The notes under the pieces were generated by a model. That model had not been told where the DNA came from. It made no database searches and saw nothing but the letters and a program-made list of their open reading frames with translations. The position numbers were made by a program, and so were the translations under genes. This document shows, in pieces, positions 44,088 to 53,408 of a stretch of DNA of 64,000 nt (within the stretch, counting starts at the first letter, position 1; every line of letters begins with the position of its first letter). The DNA is from Roseateles depolymerans (GTDB taxonomy: Bacteria > Pseudomonadota > Gammaproteobacteria > Burkholderiales > Burkholderiaceae_C), in assembly GCF_003387155.1 (NCBI RefSeq), contig NZ_QUMT01000001.1:945066-1009065 (forward strand), in the 5' to 3' direction.

Positions 44088-45098
44088 ATGACCCTGCCCG
44101 ACTCCCTTGCCGCTGGCGACCGCCCCGGCGCCGCCGCACGTGCCGTGCTCGCTATCCACGGCGGTGCGGGCACCCTGCGCCGGGCGGCCATGTCACCCGA
44201 GGCTGAAGCGCGTTATCGCGAAGCGCTGCGCGTCATCCTCGAAGACGGTGGGCGCCGGCTGGAGGCGGGTGAGAACGCGCTGGACGTGGTGGTGGAAGCC
44301 GTGCGCCAGCTAGAGGAATGTGAGCTCTTCAATGCAGGCAAGGGCGCGGTCTACACGGCTGATGAGCGGCATGAGCTCGATGCCAGCGTCATGGACGGGC
44401 GCGACCGCCGCGCCGGTGCCGTGGCCGGTGTGACGCGTCTGCGCAATCCGGTGCTGGCGGCGCGGGAAGTCATGGCCCACAGCGGCCATGTGCTGATGAT
44501 CGGCCGGGCGGCTGAGCACTTCGCCATCGGGCAGGGCGTGGAGATGGTGTCGCCGGAGTGGTTCGGCACGCCGCAGCGGCTGGAGCAGTTGCGGCACGCG
44601 AAGGCGTCCGCGCTGGGGCAGGTGCTGGACCATGACGGGCAGGATGCAGTGGGTCGAGGGCCCATCGATGAGAAGACCAAGTTCGGCACCGTAGGAGCCG
44701 TGGCGCTGGACCTGCATGGGCACCTGGCAGCCGCCACCTCCACCGGCGGCATGACCAACAAGCGCCCCGGCCGTGTGGGCGATTCACCGATTCCCGGCGC
44801 CGGGTGTTATGCCGATGACCGCAGCGTGGCGGTCTCCTGCACCGGCACGGGGGAGGCATTCATTCGTGCGGTGGCTGCGCATGAAGTGGCGGCCCTGGTG
44901 CGCATCGGCGGGCTGTCCCTGGACGAGGCTTGCAAGCGCGTGCTGTTCGAGGAACTGCCGAAGGTGGGCGGGGACGGCGGCCTGATCGCCGTCGACCGCC
45001 ACGGCGCGGTCCACCTCGGCTTCAACACCGAGGGCATGTACCGCGGCTCGGTGCGGCCGGGGCAGGCGCCGTATGTGGGGATCTACGGCGGGGAATGA
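44088..45098 (+). CDS. iaaA: Isoaspartyl peptidase / plant-type L-asparaginase (Ntn hydrolase)
   Basis: A 336-residue member of the IaaA family, which cleaves beta-aspartyl dipeptides and asparagine after autocleavage into alpha and beta subunits. The nucleophile is Thr201 in TKFGTVGAVALD; other blocks are LAIHGGAGTL, FNAGKGAVYTADERHELDAS and STGGMTNKRPGRVGDSPIPG. No signal peptide, so probably cytoplasmic. It stands alone, divergent from the dehydrogenase operon. Confidence 0.92.
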   Translation: MTLPDSLAAGDRPGAAARAVLAIHGGAGTLRRAAMSPEAEARYREALRVILEDGGRRLEAGENALDVVVEAVRQLEECELFNAGKGAVYTADERHELDASVMDGRDRRAGAVAGVTRLRNPVLAAREVMAHSGHVLMIGRAAEHFAIGQGVEMVSPEWFGTPQRLEQLRHAKASALGQVLDHDGQDAVGRGPIDEKTKFGTVGAVALDLHGHLAAATSTGGMTNKRPGRVGDSPIPGAGCYADDRSVAVSCTGTGEAFIRAVAAHEVAALVRIGGLSLDEACKRVLFEELPKVGGDGGLIAVDRHGAVHLGFNTEGMYRGSVRPGQAPYVGIYGGE

Positions 45099-45153
45099 GA
45101 AGGTTGAAACGTCGGGACACCAAGGCATCAAGGCGTCACAGGCTGACGGCCTA

Positions 45154-45209
45154 ACGACGTGACGACGTGACGACGTGACGACGTAGTGACGTGACGACGT
45201 AACGACGTG
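45154..45209. repeat. 8-bp tandem repeat (ACGACGTG), seven units
   Basis: Seven octamers of ACGACGTG or close variants (ACGACGTA, GTGACGTG) run without gap between the convergent iaaA and ilvD genes. The unit length is not a multiple of three and the array is non-coding; it is probably a slippage-prone spacer. Confidence 0.8.
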
Positions 45210-45250
45210 CGGAAGTGGCACGCGAGGGCGCTACCTCCGCAGGCACACAG

Positions 45251-47110
45251 TCAGTCGTCCAGCAACGACAGATCCCGCACCGCGCCCTTGTCCGCCGACA
45301 TCACCAGCTTGGCATAGGCCTTCAGCGCGGCCGACACCTTGCGCGGACGCGGCTGGACTGGCTTCCAGCCCTTGGCGTCCTGCTCGGCACGGCGGCGGGC
45401 GAGTTCCTCGTCCGACACCAGCACGTTGATGCTGCGGTTGGGGATGTCGATGCGGATGCGATCGCCGTTGCGCACCAGGCCGATTGCGCCGCCGGCCGCC
45501 GCTTCCGGCGAGCAGTGGCCGATCGACAGGCCCGAGGTGCCACCCGAGAAACGCCCGTCGGTCAGCAGGGCGCAGGCCTTGCCCAGGCCCTTGGACTTGA
45601 TGTAGCTCGTCGGGTAGAGCATTTCCTGCATGCCCGGGCCGCCCTTGGGGCCTTCATAGCGCACCACCACCACATCACCGGCCTTGACCTTGTCGGCCAG
45701 GATGTTCTCCACCGCTTCGTCCTGCGACTCGGTCACATGGGCATTGCCCTCGAAGACCAGGATGCTGTCGTCCACGCCGGCCGTCTTCACCACGCAGCCG
45801 TCCAGGGCGATGTTGCCGGTGAGCACGGCCAGGCCGCCTTCCTGCGAGAAGGCATGCTCGACGGAGCGGATGCAGCCCTCGGCGCGGTCCAGGTCCAGGC
45901 TGGGCCAGCGCTCGCTCTGGCTGAAGGCCACCTGTGTCGGGATGCCGGCGGGGCCGGCGCGGTAGAAGGTGCGCACCGCGTCGTCCTGGGTGCGGACGAT
46001 GTCCCACTGGTCCAGCGCATGCTTGAGGGAAGGGGCATGCACCGTGGGGACGTCGGTGTGCAGCTTGCCGCCGCGGTCCAGCTCGCCCAGGATGGCCATG
46101 ATGCCGCCGGCGCGATGCACGTCCTCGATGTGGTACTTGTTGGTGTTGGGCGCCACCTTGCACAGCTGCGGCACCACGCGGGAGAGGCGGTCGATGTCGG
46201 CCATGGTGAAGTCGATCTCCGCTTCACGGGCGATGGCCAGCAGGTGCAGGATGGTGTTGGTGGAGCCGCCCATGGCGATGTCCAGCGTCATCGCGTTCTC
46301 GAAGGCCTTGAAGCCGACCGAGCGCGGCAGCACGCGCTCGTTCTCCTCTTCGTAGTACTCGCGCGTCAGCGACACGATGCGTCGGCCGGCGCGCTTGAAC
46401 AGCTGCTCGCGGTCGGCATGGGTGGCGACTACCGTGCCGTTGCCCGGCAGGGACAGGCCCAGCGCTTCGGTCAGGCAGTTCATCGAGTTGGCGGTGAACA
46501 TGCCGGAGCAGGAGCCGCAGGTGGGGCAGGCCGAGCGTTCGACCTCAGCCACTTCGGCGTCGCTGACCTTGCTGTCGGCGGCCATGACCATGGCGTCGAT
46601 CAGGTCCAGCTTCTTGATCTGTACGGTGGCGGTGCCGGGCACGGCCAGGCGCACCTTGCCCGCTTCCATCGGGCCACCGGAGACGAAGATGACGGGGATG
46701 TTCAGCCGCATGGCGGCCATGAGCATGCCGGGGGTGATCTTGTCGCAGTTGGAGATGCAGACCATGGCGTCGGCGCAGTGCGCGTTCACCATGTATTCCA
46801 CCGAGTCCGCGATGATGTCGCGGCTGGGCAGCGAATAGAGCATGCCGTCGTGGCCCATGGCGATGCCGTCGTCCACCGCGATGGTGTTGAATTCCTTGGC
46901 GACGCCGCCAGCGGCTTCGATTTCACGGGCCACGAGCTGGCCCAGGTCCTTCAGGTGGACGTGACCGGGCACGAACTGGGTGAAGGAGTTCACCACGGCG
47001 ATGATCGGCTTGGAGAAGTCCTCGTCCTTCATGCCGGTGGCGCGCCACAAGGAGCGGGCTCCCGCCATGTTGCGGCCGGCGGTGGTGGTTCTGGAGCGGT
47101 ATGCGGGCAT
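45251..47110 (-). CDS. ilvD: Dihydroxy-acid dehydratase
   Basis: Dehydrates 2,3-dihydroxy-acids to 2-keto acids in isoleucine and valine synthesis, and needs an Fe-S cluster. The 619-residue protein begins [20 protein letters not shown] and carries the cluster cysteines in [10 protein letters not shown] and [19 protein letters not shown], with [14 protein letters not shown] near the end. Length matches E. coli IlvD. I chose the ATG at 47110 over the extended frame to 47152. Confidence 0.96.
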   Translation of the reverse strand: MPAYRSRTTTAGRNMAGARSLWRATGMKDEDFSKPIIAVVNSFTQFVPGHVHLKDLGQLVAREIEAAGGVAKEFNTIAVDDGIAMGHDGMLYSLPSRDIIADSVEYMVNAHCADAMVCISNCDKITPGMLMAAMRLNIPVIFVSGGPMEAGKVRLAVPGTATVQIKKLDLIDAMVMAADSKVSDAEVAEVERSACPTCGSCSGMFTANSMNCLTEALGLSLPGNGTVVATHADREQLFKRAGRRIVSLTREYYEEENERVLPRSVGFKAFENAMTLDIAMGGSTNTILHLLAIAREAEIDFTMADIDRLSRVVPQLCKVAPNTNKYHIEDVHRAGGIMAILGELDRGGKLHTDVPTVHAPSLKHALDQWDIVRTQDDAVRTFYRAGPAGIPTQVAFSQSERWPSLDLDRAEGCIRSVEHAFSQEGGLAVLTGNIALDGCVVKTAGVDDSILVFEGNAHVTESQDEAVENILADKVKAGDVVVVRYEGPKGGPGMQEMLYPTSYIKSKGLGKACALLTDGRFSGGTSGLSIGHCSPEAAAGGAIGLVRNGDRIRIDIPNRSINVLVSDEELARRRAEQDAKGWKPVQPRPRKVSAALKAYAKLVMSADKGAVRDLSLLDD

Positions 47111-47495
47111 TGGGGGTCGCTGAAATAAATATCGTCTGAAGAACCGTCGCACGGCGGGTCACGCAGGACCCGTGGCAAGGCCGCCTGCATCACCGCCAGG
47201 GTAGGGCGGCTGCGGGGCCAGGCCGGCGGACGGCACCATCACGTATAGAAATCAGGGACGCAGGAGTGGGCGCCTCGTTTCCAACCGGCGCCCGGAGCGG
47301 GCCTTGTGGGCCGGCGCGGGGGCGCATCAGGGGCGATTATCTACCGGGTGCCGGGTGGGGGATTTGTCCATGCGGGCGCTGCGGGTGATGGGCGCCCGAA
47401 TGCGCCGACGGACGGTGCATGACAACCAGCTGGATCGTCAGAAACAGGATGGCCGCTTAAGATGAGCTTGTGCGCTGAGGCCACTAGGGATCTAC
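47111..47495. other. Intergenic region without recognisable feature
   Basis: This 385-bp stretch separates ilvD from the small gene at 47496 on the other strand. It must contain the ilvD promoter. I saw no convincing -35/-10 pair, leader-peptide gene or attenuator hairpin. Confidence 0.4.
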
Positions 47496-47864
47496 ATGTC
47501 TGACAACGTATCTCCAGATCTGGTGGATTGGTTCCACGCGTTTGCAAAGCGATCGGTGGAGCAACTGGCGCAGTTGGCCGATGAAGAGCACCGCTCGCGG
47601 TTTCGGCAGTACGTCGAGGAATCGCTCCCGGGGCATGCTCAGCCCGGTGAGCTGTCACCCGAGGACTTCGCTCTGGCTGTTGTTGCGCTGCGAGACAACG
47701 AGCGGAAATGGAATCAGGCGCTCATGGCTGCGCTGACCGATGCAGACGATCTGCACCGCAGCGGCGCCACGCAAGAATGTGTGGAGAAATTGAGAGCCTT
47801 TGCCGAGTCCTGCCCCTGGAGGCGCTTTGCAGAGGTGGCGAGGCGCCAGGCCGCAGCATACTAA
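47496..47864 (+). CDS. Hypothetical protein, 122 residues
   Basis: A soluble, mostly helical, acidic protein (DLVDWFHAFAKRSVEQLAQLA, LRDNERKWNQALMAALTDAD). No signal peptide, membrane segment or known motif. The composition is less GC-biased than the surrounding housekeeping genes. It lies 220 bp upstream of the ankyrin gene on the same strand. The frame shows normal codon-position bias, so it is likely real, but I cannot assign a function. Confidence 0.5.
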   Translation: MSDNVSPDLVDWFHAFAKRSVEQLAQLADEEHRSRFRQYVEESLPGHAQPGELSPEDFALAVVALRDNERKWNQALMAALTDADDLHRSGATQECVEKLRAFAESCPWRRFAEVARRQAAAY

Positions 47865-47942
47865 CGACCACCTCAGTCCCCGCCCGCCACCGTTCAATCG
47901 CGGGTCGTCCCATCACCCTTGATCATGTTCTTGCCGATCCTT

Positions 47943-47961
47943 CGCGGAACGTTCTTCCGCG
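47943..47961. repeat. Perfect inverted repeat between the two small genes
   Basis: CGCGGAA and TTCCGCG pair over 7 bp around CGTTC. A second short dyad, GTTCC-ATTT-GGAAC, lies at 48006-48019, 66 bp before the ankyrin gene start. Neither has a T-tract. They may be operators or structured mRNA; nothing decides. Confidence 0.35.
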
Positions 47962-48084
47962 CGATTGACCCAAGGTAAGCAGTCGAGGCTTTGGCACCTC
48001 GTCCTGTTCCATTTGGAACGATGAGCATGGGTGTGTGGTGCGTCGGCCCACCGCACGTTCGGCCCCACTCGATACGGAATCTTT

Positions 48085-48537
48085 ATGACGGACAAGACAT
48101 TGCAACTGACGCCGGAGCAGGCGTCGGCACTGGAACAAGACAAACTGCTGATGAGCGTTGTGGGCGAAGCGAACGCAGCTTCACGGAGCCCTTTGGATTC
48201 GCTCTTCGGCGACGCTGTGCCAATGAGCACGCTTCAGTATTGGTCAGCAATTCGAAGTCCAGCCGCAGTGGGCCACTTGAAGCAGGCACTCGCGGCCGGC
48301 GAGGACGTGAACGCGCATAGCGGGGATGGATACACGGCGCTTCATGGCGCCGCCGAGAACGGCTGCCTTGAGAATGTTCAGCTCTTTCTCGCGAGCGGCG
48401 CAGACGTCACCATCAAGACCGCTTCCGGGAAAACAGCCGCGGACCTTGCCCGGCTGCAAGGCCATGACGCCATCGTCGCTTTACTTGAGCCAGCCCCGAC
48501 TGCAAAAGGCAAAAGACCTTGGTGGAAATTCTGGTGA
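48085..48537 (+). CDS. Ankyrin-repeat protein
   Basis: A 150-residue cytoplasmic protein. The second half holds two ankyrin repeats (DGYTALHGAAENGCLENVQLFLASGAD and then SGKTAADLARLQGHDAIVALL), ending in a basic aromatic tail KRPWWKFW. The N-terminal 55 residues have no recognisable motif. Small ankyrin proteins of this kind act as binding partners, sometimes as immunity proteins, but no toxin gene is adjacent. The ATG at 48085 was preferred to one at 48031 because the later one begins a typical polar N-terminus. Confidence 0.7.
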   Translation: MTDKTLQLTPEQASALEQDKLLMSVVGEANAASRSPLDSLFGDAVPMSTLQYWSAIRSPAAVGHLKQALAAGEDVNAHSGDGYTALHGAAENGCLENVQLFLASGADVTIKTASGKTAADLARLQGHDAIVALLEPAPTAKGKRPWWKFW

Positions 48538-48645
48538 GAGGCGTATCGATCTAGCACATCAGACTTCGATTGACGTTCCACGTCGCTCAGTTTGTGAGAC
48601 TTCGTACCCTGAAACGCCAACTGCCTCTGGTTCAGCAGCCCACGC

Positions 48646-48686
48646 AAAAACACCCCAGAGGCGGACCCTGTCCATCCTCCGGGGTG
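48646..48686 (-). terminator. Terminator downstream of the PEP-CTERM gene
   Basis: Read on the minus strand, CACCCC-G-GAGG pairs with CCTC-T-GGGGTG around a loop that itself holds a small GGAC/GTCC hairpin, and TTTTT follows (complement of 48646-48650). It lies 42 bp after the stop at 48728. Confidence 0.75.
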
Positions 48687-48727
48687 CTTGATCTTGCGAG
48701 ATCGCCGCCTCCTGGGCGGCACATCCA

Positions 48728-49576
48728 TTAACCCTGCGCGCGTTCACCTTCCGCGCGCTCATTCACACGCTTCTGACGCTGCCGACGCACGCCCGCCACG
48801 CCCAGCAGCGCCACGGCCGACAGGGCAAGCGTCGCCGGCTCCGGCACGTTCTGGCGGGTGGTGGTGGCCGTGCCGCTGACCGAATACAGCTTCACGAAGT
48901 CATACCCGGCGTAGTTGGTGCCCAGCCCGCGCGTCAGACCCGAGGTGCTGCCATCCCCCCCGGTCGGCGCGCCGCCCAGCTGCGAGTTGTACGCGGTGAT
49001 GATCCACCAGCTCGAGCTCACGCCCTGCGCGTTGATGGCCTTGTTGGTGCCCGTCACCAGGTCGGCATAGCTGCCCACCAGCGACCAGCCGCTGCCCGTC
49101 AGGGTGCTGGCCGTCTTGCCATTGATGGTGTTGGCCACATTCACGCCGGACGTATTGCCGGTGTAGGCCAGCACGGAGATGTCGCTGTCGTACTGGCTCC
49201 AGCCGATCTTCACCTGGGTCAGCTTCACCAGGTCATCGAACTTCAGAAGGATCAGGTCTTGATAGCCGTAGTTGTCCAGCGAGTGATTGGGCGACTGGGT
49301 GTCGCCCGACGGTGCCACCACACCGAAACCGCCACCGCTGTAGAACGCCAGCGTGCTGCTTGCAAATCCGCCGGTGCTGACATAAGCGCCATTGGTGGTG
49401 TTGATCGCCGCCGAGTAGGCGCTGTAGCTGACGTTCGGGGCCGGGTCGCCGGACTCCGAGCAATTGGTGGTGCAGCTGCTGGCGGTCCAGGTGGCATCCG
49501 CATGGGCCACCAGGGGCGCTGCCGCGCCGAGGGCAAACGCCGCGCACAGCATCAGTCGTTGAGTCGCAAACCGCAT
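48728..49576 (-). CDS. PEP-CTERM sorted exported protein
   Basis: A 282-residue secreted protein. Signal peptide at 1-26 (LMLCAAFALGAAAPLVAHADA). The C-terminus has the sorting signal VPEPATLALSAVALLGVAG followed by a basic anchor RRQRQKR, so it should be processed by an exosortase (XrtA/EpsH). The body is rich in Ser, Thr, Gly and Asn with a single early Cys pair (SCTTNC). After the basic anchor there is an unusual extra tail (VNERAEGERAQG). GGGGGA precedes the ATG at 49576. A sigma54 promoter candidate lies 59 bp upstream. Confidence 0.87.
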   Translation of the reverse strand: MRFATQRLMLCAAFALGAAAPLVAHADATWTASSCTTNCSESGDPAPNVSYSAYSAAINTTNGAYVSTGGFASSTLAFYSGGGFGVVAPSGDTQSPNHSLDNYGYQDLILLKFDDLVKLTQVKIGWSQYDSDISVLAYTGNTSGVNVANTINGKTASTLTGSGWSLVGSYADLVTGTNKAINAQGVSSSWWIITAYNSQLGGAPTGGDGSTSGLTRGLGTNYAGYDFVKLYSVSGTATTTRQNVPEPATLALSAVALLGVAGVRRQRQKRVNERAEGERAQG

Positions 49577-49634
49577 GTGTATCCCCCGAAATCGATCCGG
49601 CCTAAAGGCCGTTGGCGTTGAGTCACTGTCTTGA

Positions 49635-49650
49635 AGCAAACGCCGGGCCA
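49635..49650 (-). promoter_or_regulatory. Sigma54 (RpoN) promoter candidate for the PEP-CTERM gene
   Basis: On the minus strand the sequence TGGCCCGGCGTTTGCT matches the -24/-12 consensus TGGCAC-N5-TTGCW with a single mismatch (C for A). The GG and GC doublets have the correct spacing. The distance to the ATG (49576) is 59 bp. Many PEP-CTERM genes are controlled by the PrsK/PrsR two-component system together with sigma54, which supports the call. Confidence 0.65.
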
Positions 49651-49754
49651 GAAAGCCCATCGCCTTGTCTGACAAGCACTTGGCGCCGTCTTATGGATCT
49701 TTTTATCCCTGTTGGGGTGGAAATGTAAATTTTCCTGACACCGTACGCAGCCCC

Positions 49755-52685
49755 TCACCTGAGGGTCGACGCCAGGGCCTGTGCTTCTTTCACGCTGGCA
49801 AAGCTGCGGCTCTTGAGCGCGGCCTCCAGTTCCTCCCGGGCTTCGGCGGTCCGGCCCGCCTTGGCCAGCACGGCGGCCAGGTGGTAGCGGATGTCCGGAT
49901 TGGCGGGGTCTCGCAGCCGCGCATCCCGCAGCAGTTGCAGCGCACGGTCGGCATGGCCCGCCAGGTGATGGGCCCAGCCCGCGGTGTCGATCACCGAGGC
50001 ATTGCGCGGGGCCAGGTTCAGCGCCTGATCCGCCAGCGGGACCGCCGCGGCAGTCTCTCCCAGACGGATCAGCACATTGGCCTGGTTGTTCAGCGTCTCG
50101 ACGTCCGAGGGCCGCAGTCGCAGCGCGCTGTCGTAGCTCTTGCGCGCGGCCGCGAAGTTGCCGCTGCGAGCCTGACTGTCTCCCAGCGCCTTCCACGCCG
50201 CCAGGTCATCAGGGCGACCGCGCAGCCAGCGCTCGGCCAGATCGATCGCGGCCTTGTTGCCGCCGTCCTGGCGGGACAGGGCCTGCATCAGCGCCAGCAG
50301 GGTGCCGCTGCTGGGCTGCACCTCGTGCGCCTTGCGCAAGGCCTCCAGCGCCTGGGTTGGCTGCTGGCGCGACTGGAACACATCGGCCAGCAGCAGATGG
50401 CCCAGCGCCTGGCCGGGCTGCAGGGCGATGACCTGTCGCGCCTGCTTCTCGGCCTGCGCCGCTTGCCCCTGCGCCAGCGCGACCGTGGACGACAGCGCCA
50501 GCGCAGGCGCGTGCTGCGGCGCGGCGCTCAGCGCCTTGTCCAGCGTGTAGGCCGCACCGGCAGGATCCTTCGCGGCGAGTTGCAGGGTCGCGATGTCCAC
50601 CAGCGGCTGCGGCTCAAAGCCGGCCCGGCGCGATGCACTGTTGAGCGTGGCCTTCGCGCCCGCGGTGTCCCGGTTGGCCAGTTGCGCCCGTGCGTAGGTG
50701 ATGTTGGCCAGCGTGTCGTCCGGCGCCTTGCCCAGCATGCGCTTGGCCGCTTCCAGCGCCGGGCCGGGCTGGTCCTGCTTCAGCAGCCAGGTCACCAGCG
50801 CCTGGTCTGCCCGCGTCTGCCGGGGACCACTGGCATCAGCCGCCTTGGCCAGCCAGCGCTCCACCTCGGCCGTCTGGCCGCGAGCCTCGCTCAGCAGGGC
50901 GCGTTCGAACAGCACGTCCGGGTTGCGCTCGTCGGTGCGCAGCAGTCCGTCCAGGCGGGCCTGCGCCGCGTCGACATTGCGGGTGGTGATGTCCAGTCGC
51001 GCCAGGGCCAGTTGCGGCTCCACCAGGGCCGCGTCGATCTGCAGCGCCTGCTGGTAGGACTGGCGGGCGCCCGCCACATCCTGGCTGGCCTGCCGCGCTG
51101 CGCCCTGCATCATCCAGGCACTGGGGTTGCGCGGCTGCTGCTTCACCAGCCGGTCCGCCACGGCAGTGGCCTTGGCGGCCTGGCCGCTGCGCAGGTAGAG
51201 CGTGGCCAGCGACAGACCCGCATAGGACTGGTTCGGATCCTTCTGGAAAGCTTTTTCCAGCTCCTGCGCCGCCCCAGCCAGTTGCCCGCCGCGGATGAGC
51301 GACAGGCCCAGTGCCGTGCGGAACTCCGGTGCATCCCGGCCTCGCAGTGCTTCCTGCATGAGCGCCGTGGCGCGTGCATGGCGCCCCTGCGTCATCTGCA
51401 GCGACGCCATCATCACCAGCGCCTGGCTGTCGCCGGGGAAGGCCTTCAGATAGGCCTCCAGCACTTCGGAGGCGCGCTCGGGATTGGGCTCGGCGGCATA
51501 GACCTGGGCCAGCAGCTTGGCCAGCGGGCTGGCGGGCTGCTGGCGCAGCGCGGCTTCGAGATAGGGCTTGGCCTTTTGCAGCTCCCCCAGTCCGTAGTGG
51601 GCCAGCCCGTTGAGCATCAGGGCCTGCGGCCGGTAGCGGATGTAGTCCATCGGCACCGGGTCGAGCTGCGTGGTCACCGCCTTGAGCGACTGCGCGGACG
51701 CCGCTGCGTCGCCGCGGCGCTCGGCCAGCACCGCGCTCAGGTACAGCGCCCGGGGTTCATTGGGCGCTTGCTTGAGCAGCGCCTGCAGGGTGGATGTGGC
51801 TGTGTCTCGACGATCCAGATCCACCAGGATGCCGGCCCGCGCCACCTGCGCTTCCAGATGCCGCGCATCGAGGGCCAGCACCTGCTCGTAGCCGCGCAGG
51901 GCCTCGTCCAGACGCCCCTGCACATGGGCGATGGTGGCTTTCTGGTAGAGCGCCTCGGCATTGCGCGGGGCCAGTTGCAGGGCGCGGTCTGCGGCTGCAT
52001 CGGCCTTGTCGAACTGCCGTGCGCGGATGCGCAGCGGCACTTCGGCGATCCAGGCATCCGGCTGCGCCGGGTTTAATGCGCGGGCCTCGTCCACCAGCGC
52101 CTGGGCGCGCGTTGCATCCCCCAGGTCGGACGATGCACCGGCGCGCACCAGCAGCAAGGCCTGACGGGTCGCGTCGGGCAGCCCGTCCGGCGTGAGCACG
52201 GCACGCTTGAAGACCTCGGCCTGCTTTCCTTGCGCCACCAGCGCCTGGGCCAGCGGCACCACCACTTCGGCGCGGTTGATGCCCAGTTGCAGGGCTTCGT
52301 TGAATTCGACCTCGGCGGCGGCGGCTTCGCTGCGGGAGAGCAGGGCCTTGCCCAGCAGCACATGCACCGACAGCAGTCGCGCGTCCTGCTGCAGGGCATT
52401 CTTGAGCTGGAGAATGGCGCCGTCGACGTCCTGGCGTTCAAAGCGCTTGAGGGCGTCCTCGTAGAACTGGGAGGCCTTGACGCTGTCGGCCCATGCCGGT
52501 GCGGCGCAGAGGCTCAGCCCCACCCCCATGCCCAGGCTCAAGCCCAGCGCGGAGATCGTGAGCCTCACGCCGTGGAGGGCGCCGGGCACGCTCGACAGTC
52601 CCGCGGTCTGGCGCGCGGGCGCGCGTCGTCCCTGCCCATCGGCGGCGTCTTCTGCGCCCGCCGGACGCCCTGGTGATGCCCTCAT
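49755..52685 (-). CDS. prsT: PEP-CTERM system TPR-repeat protein (PrsT-type)
   Basis: A 976-residue protein with an N-terminal signal or anchor (ISALGLSLGMGVGLSLCAAPAWA, about residues 42-66) and then about 20 tetratricopeptide repeats to the end. The opening QFYEDALKRFERQDVDGAILQLKNALQ-type block and total length fit PrsT, a periplasmic TPR protein of exosortase/exopolysaccharide loci. The exosortase and polysaccharide genes are not in the window. GGAGGAG precedes the ATG at 52685. It is on the same strand as the PEP-CTERM gene, 178 bp away, but with its own upstream region. Confidence 0.85.
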   Translation of the reverse strand: MRASPGRPAGAEDAADGQGRRAPARQTAGLSSVPGALHGVRLTISALGLSLGMGVGLSLCAAPAWADSVKASQFYEDALKRFERQDVDGAILQLKNALQQDARLLSVHVLLGKALLSRSEAAAAEVEFNEALQLGINRAEVVVPLAQALVAQGKQAEVFKRAVLTPDGLPDATRQALLLVRAGASSDLGDATRAQALVDEARALNPAQPDAWIAEVPLRIRARQFDKADAAADRALQLAPRNAEALYQKATIAHVQGRLDEALRGYEQVLALDARHLEAQVARAGILVDLDRRDTATSTLQALLKQAPNEPRALYLSAVLAERRGDAAASAQSLKAVTTQLDPVPMDYIRYRPQALMLNGLAHYGLGELQKAKPYLEAALRQQPASPLAKLLAQVYAAEPNPERASEVLEAYLKAFPGDSQALVMMASLQMTQGRHARATALMQEALRGRDAPEFRTALGLSLIRGGQLAGAAQELEKAFQKDPNQSYAGLSLATLYLRSGQAAKATAVADRLVKQQPRNPSAWMMQGAARQASQDVAGARQSYQQALQIDAALVEPQLALARLDITTRNVDAAQARLDGLLRTDERNPDVLFERALLSEARGQTAEVERWLAKAADASGPRQTRADQALVTWLLKQDQPGPALEAAKRMLGKAPDDTLANITYARAQLANRDTAGAKATLNSASRRAGFEPQPLVDIATLQLAAKDPAGAAYTLDKALSAAPQHAPALALSSTVALAQGQAAQAEKQARQVIALQPGQALGHLLLADVFQSRQQPTQALEALRKAHEVQPSSGTLLALMQALSRQDGGNKAAIDLAERWLRGRPDDLAAWKALGDSQARSGNFAAARKSYDSALRLRPSDVETLNNQANVLIRLGETAAAVPLADQALNLAPRNASVIDTAGWAHHLAGHADRALQLLRDARLRDPANPDIRYHLAAVLAKAGRTAEAREELEAALKSRSFASVKEAQALASTLR

Positions 52686-52819
52686 CCCGTCTCCTCCACG
52701 GTGGCGTGCGCGGCGTAAGGCGCGGCGCACGCCCGCGCAGCGCGCCCTGTCGCTGCCAGCCTCAACGACCCTTCTTGGGTCGAGCCGATGCTTGTCCTGA
52801 GGCAGGCACCGGCGGCGGT

Positions 52820-53314
52820 TTACTTGCGGTAGTTGTCGTAGCTCAGCGGCAGGTCGGCCAGTTCCTTGCGCAGCACGGCCTGGGCGGCCTGCAGGTCGTC
52901 CAGGCTCTTGCCGGTGATGCGCACGATGTCGCCTTCAATGGCGGCCTGCACCTTCAGCTTGCTGTTCTTGATGGCGGCCACCACCTTCTTGGCTTCGGCG
53001 GCCTCCAGGCCCGACTTGATCTTGTAGACCTGCTTGACGCGGTCACCGCCGAGTTTTTCGATCTTCTCCTGCTTGTCGACAAAGCCCAGCACCACGCCCT
53101 GCTTGGCCAGCTTGCCGTAGAGCACCGCCTCGATCTGCTCGAGCTGGAACTCGGCGTCGCCGGTGGCGTGGATTTCCTTTTCCTTGTCCTTCCATTCGAT
53201 GGACGCGCTGGTGCCCTTGAAATCGAAGCGGGTGGTGATTTCCTTGGCGCTGGCGTCCACGCTGTTGCGGACCTTGACCATGTCGGGTTCGAGAACGGTG
53301 TCGAAGCTGGGCAT
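52820..53314 (-). CDS. yajQ: YajQ-family nucleotide (c-di-GMP) binding protein
   Basis: A 164-residue protein beginning MPSFDTVLEPDMVKVRNSVD, with EITTRFDFKGT, KQVYKIKSGLEAAEAKK and the ending LADLPLSYDNYRK, all typical of YajQ. Members bind c-di-GMP or other nucleotides and can modulate transcription factors. The ATG at 53314 is certain from conservation; the open frame beyond is compositional. Divergent from murB. Confidence 0.93.
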   Translation of the reverse strand: MPSFDTVLEPDMVKVRNSVDASAKEITTRFDFKGTSASIEWKDKEKEIHATGDAEFQLEQIEAVLYGKLAKQGVVLGFVDKQEKIEKLGGDRVKQVYKIKSGLEAAEAKKVVAAIKNSKLKVQAAIEGDIVRITGKSLDDLQAAQAVLRKELADLPLSYDNYRK

Positions 53315-53408
53315 GTGGATGTACTGCTGATGGGTCTGTTGGGAGCAGCGCGGCGGGCAGGGCGCCATGCGCCCGGGGCCACCGGCATTCTTCGGCGAGA
53401 ATTCTGCC

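Noticed and set aside
49665-52076. 803-codon open frame on the + strand
   Set aside because: It is antisense to the TPR repeats of prsT; the repetitive Gln/Arg/Leu composition mirrors the TPR gene.
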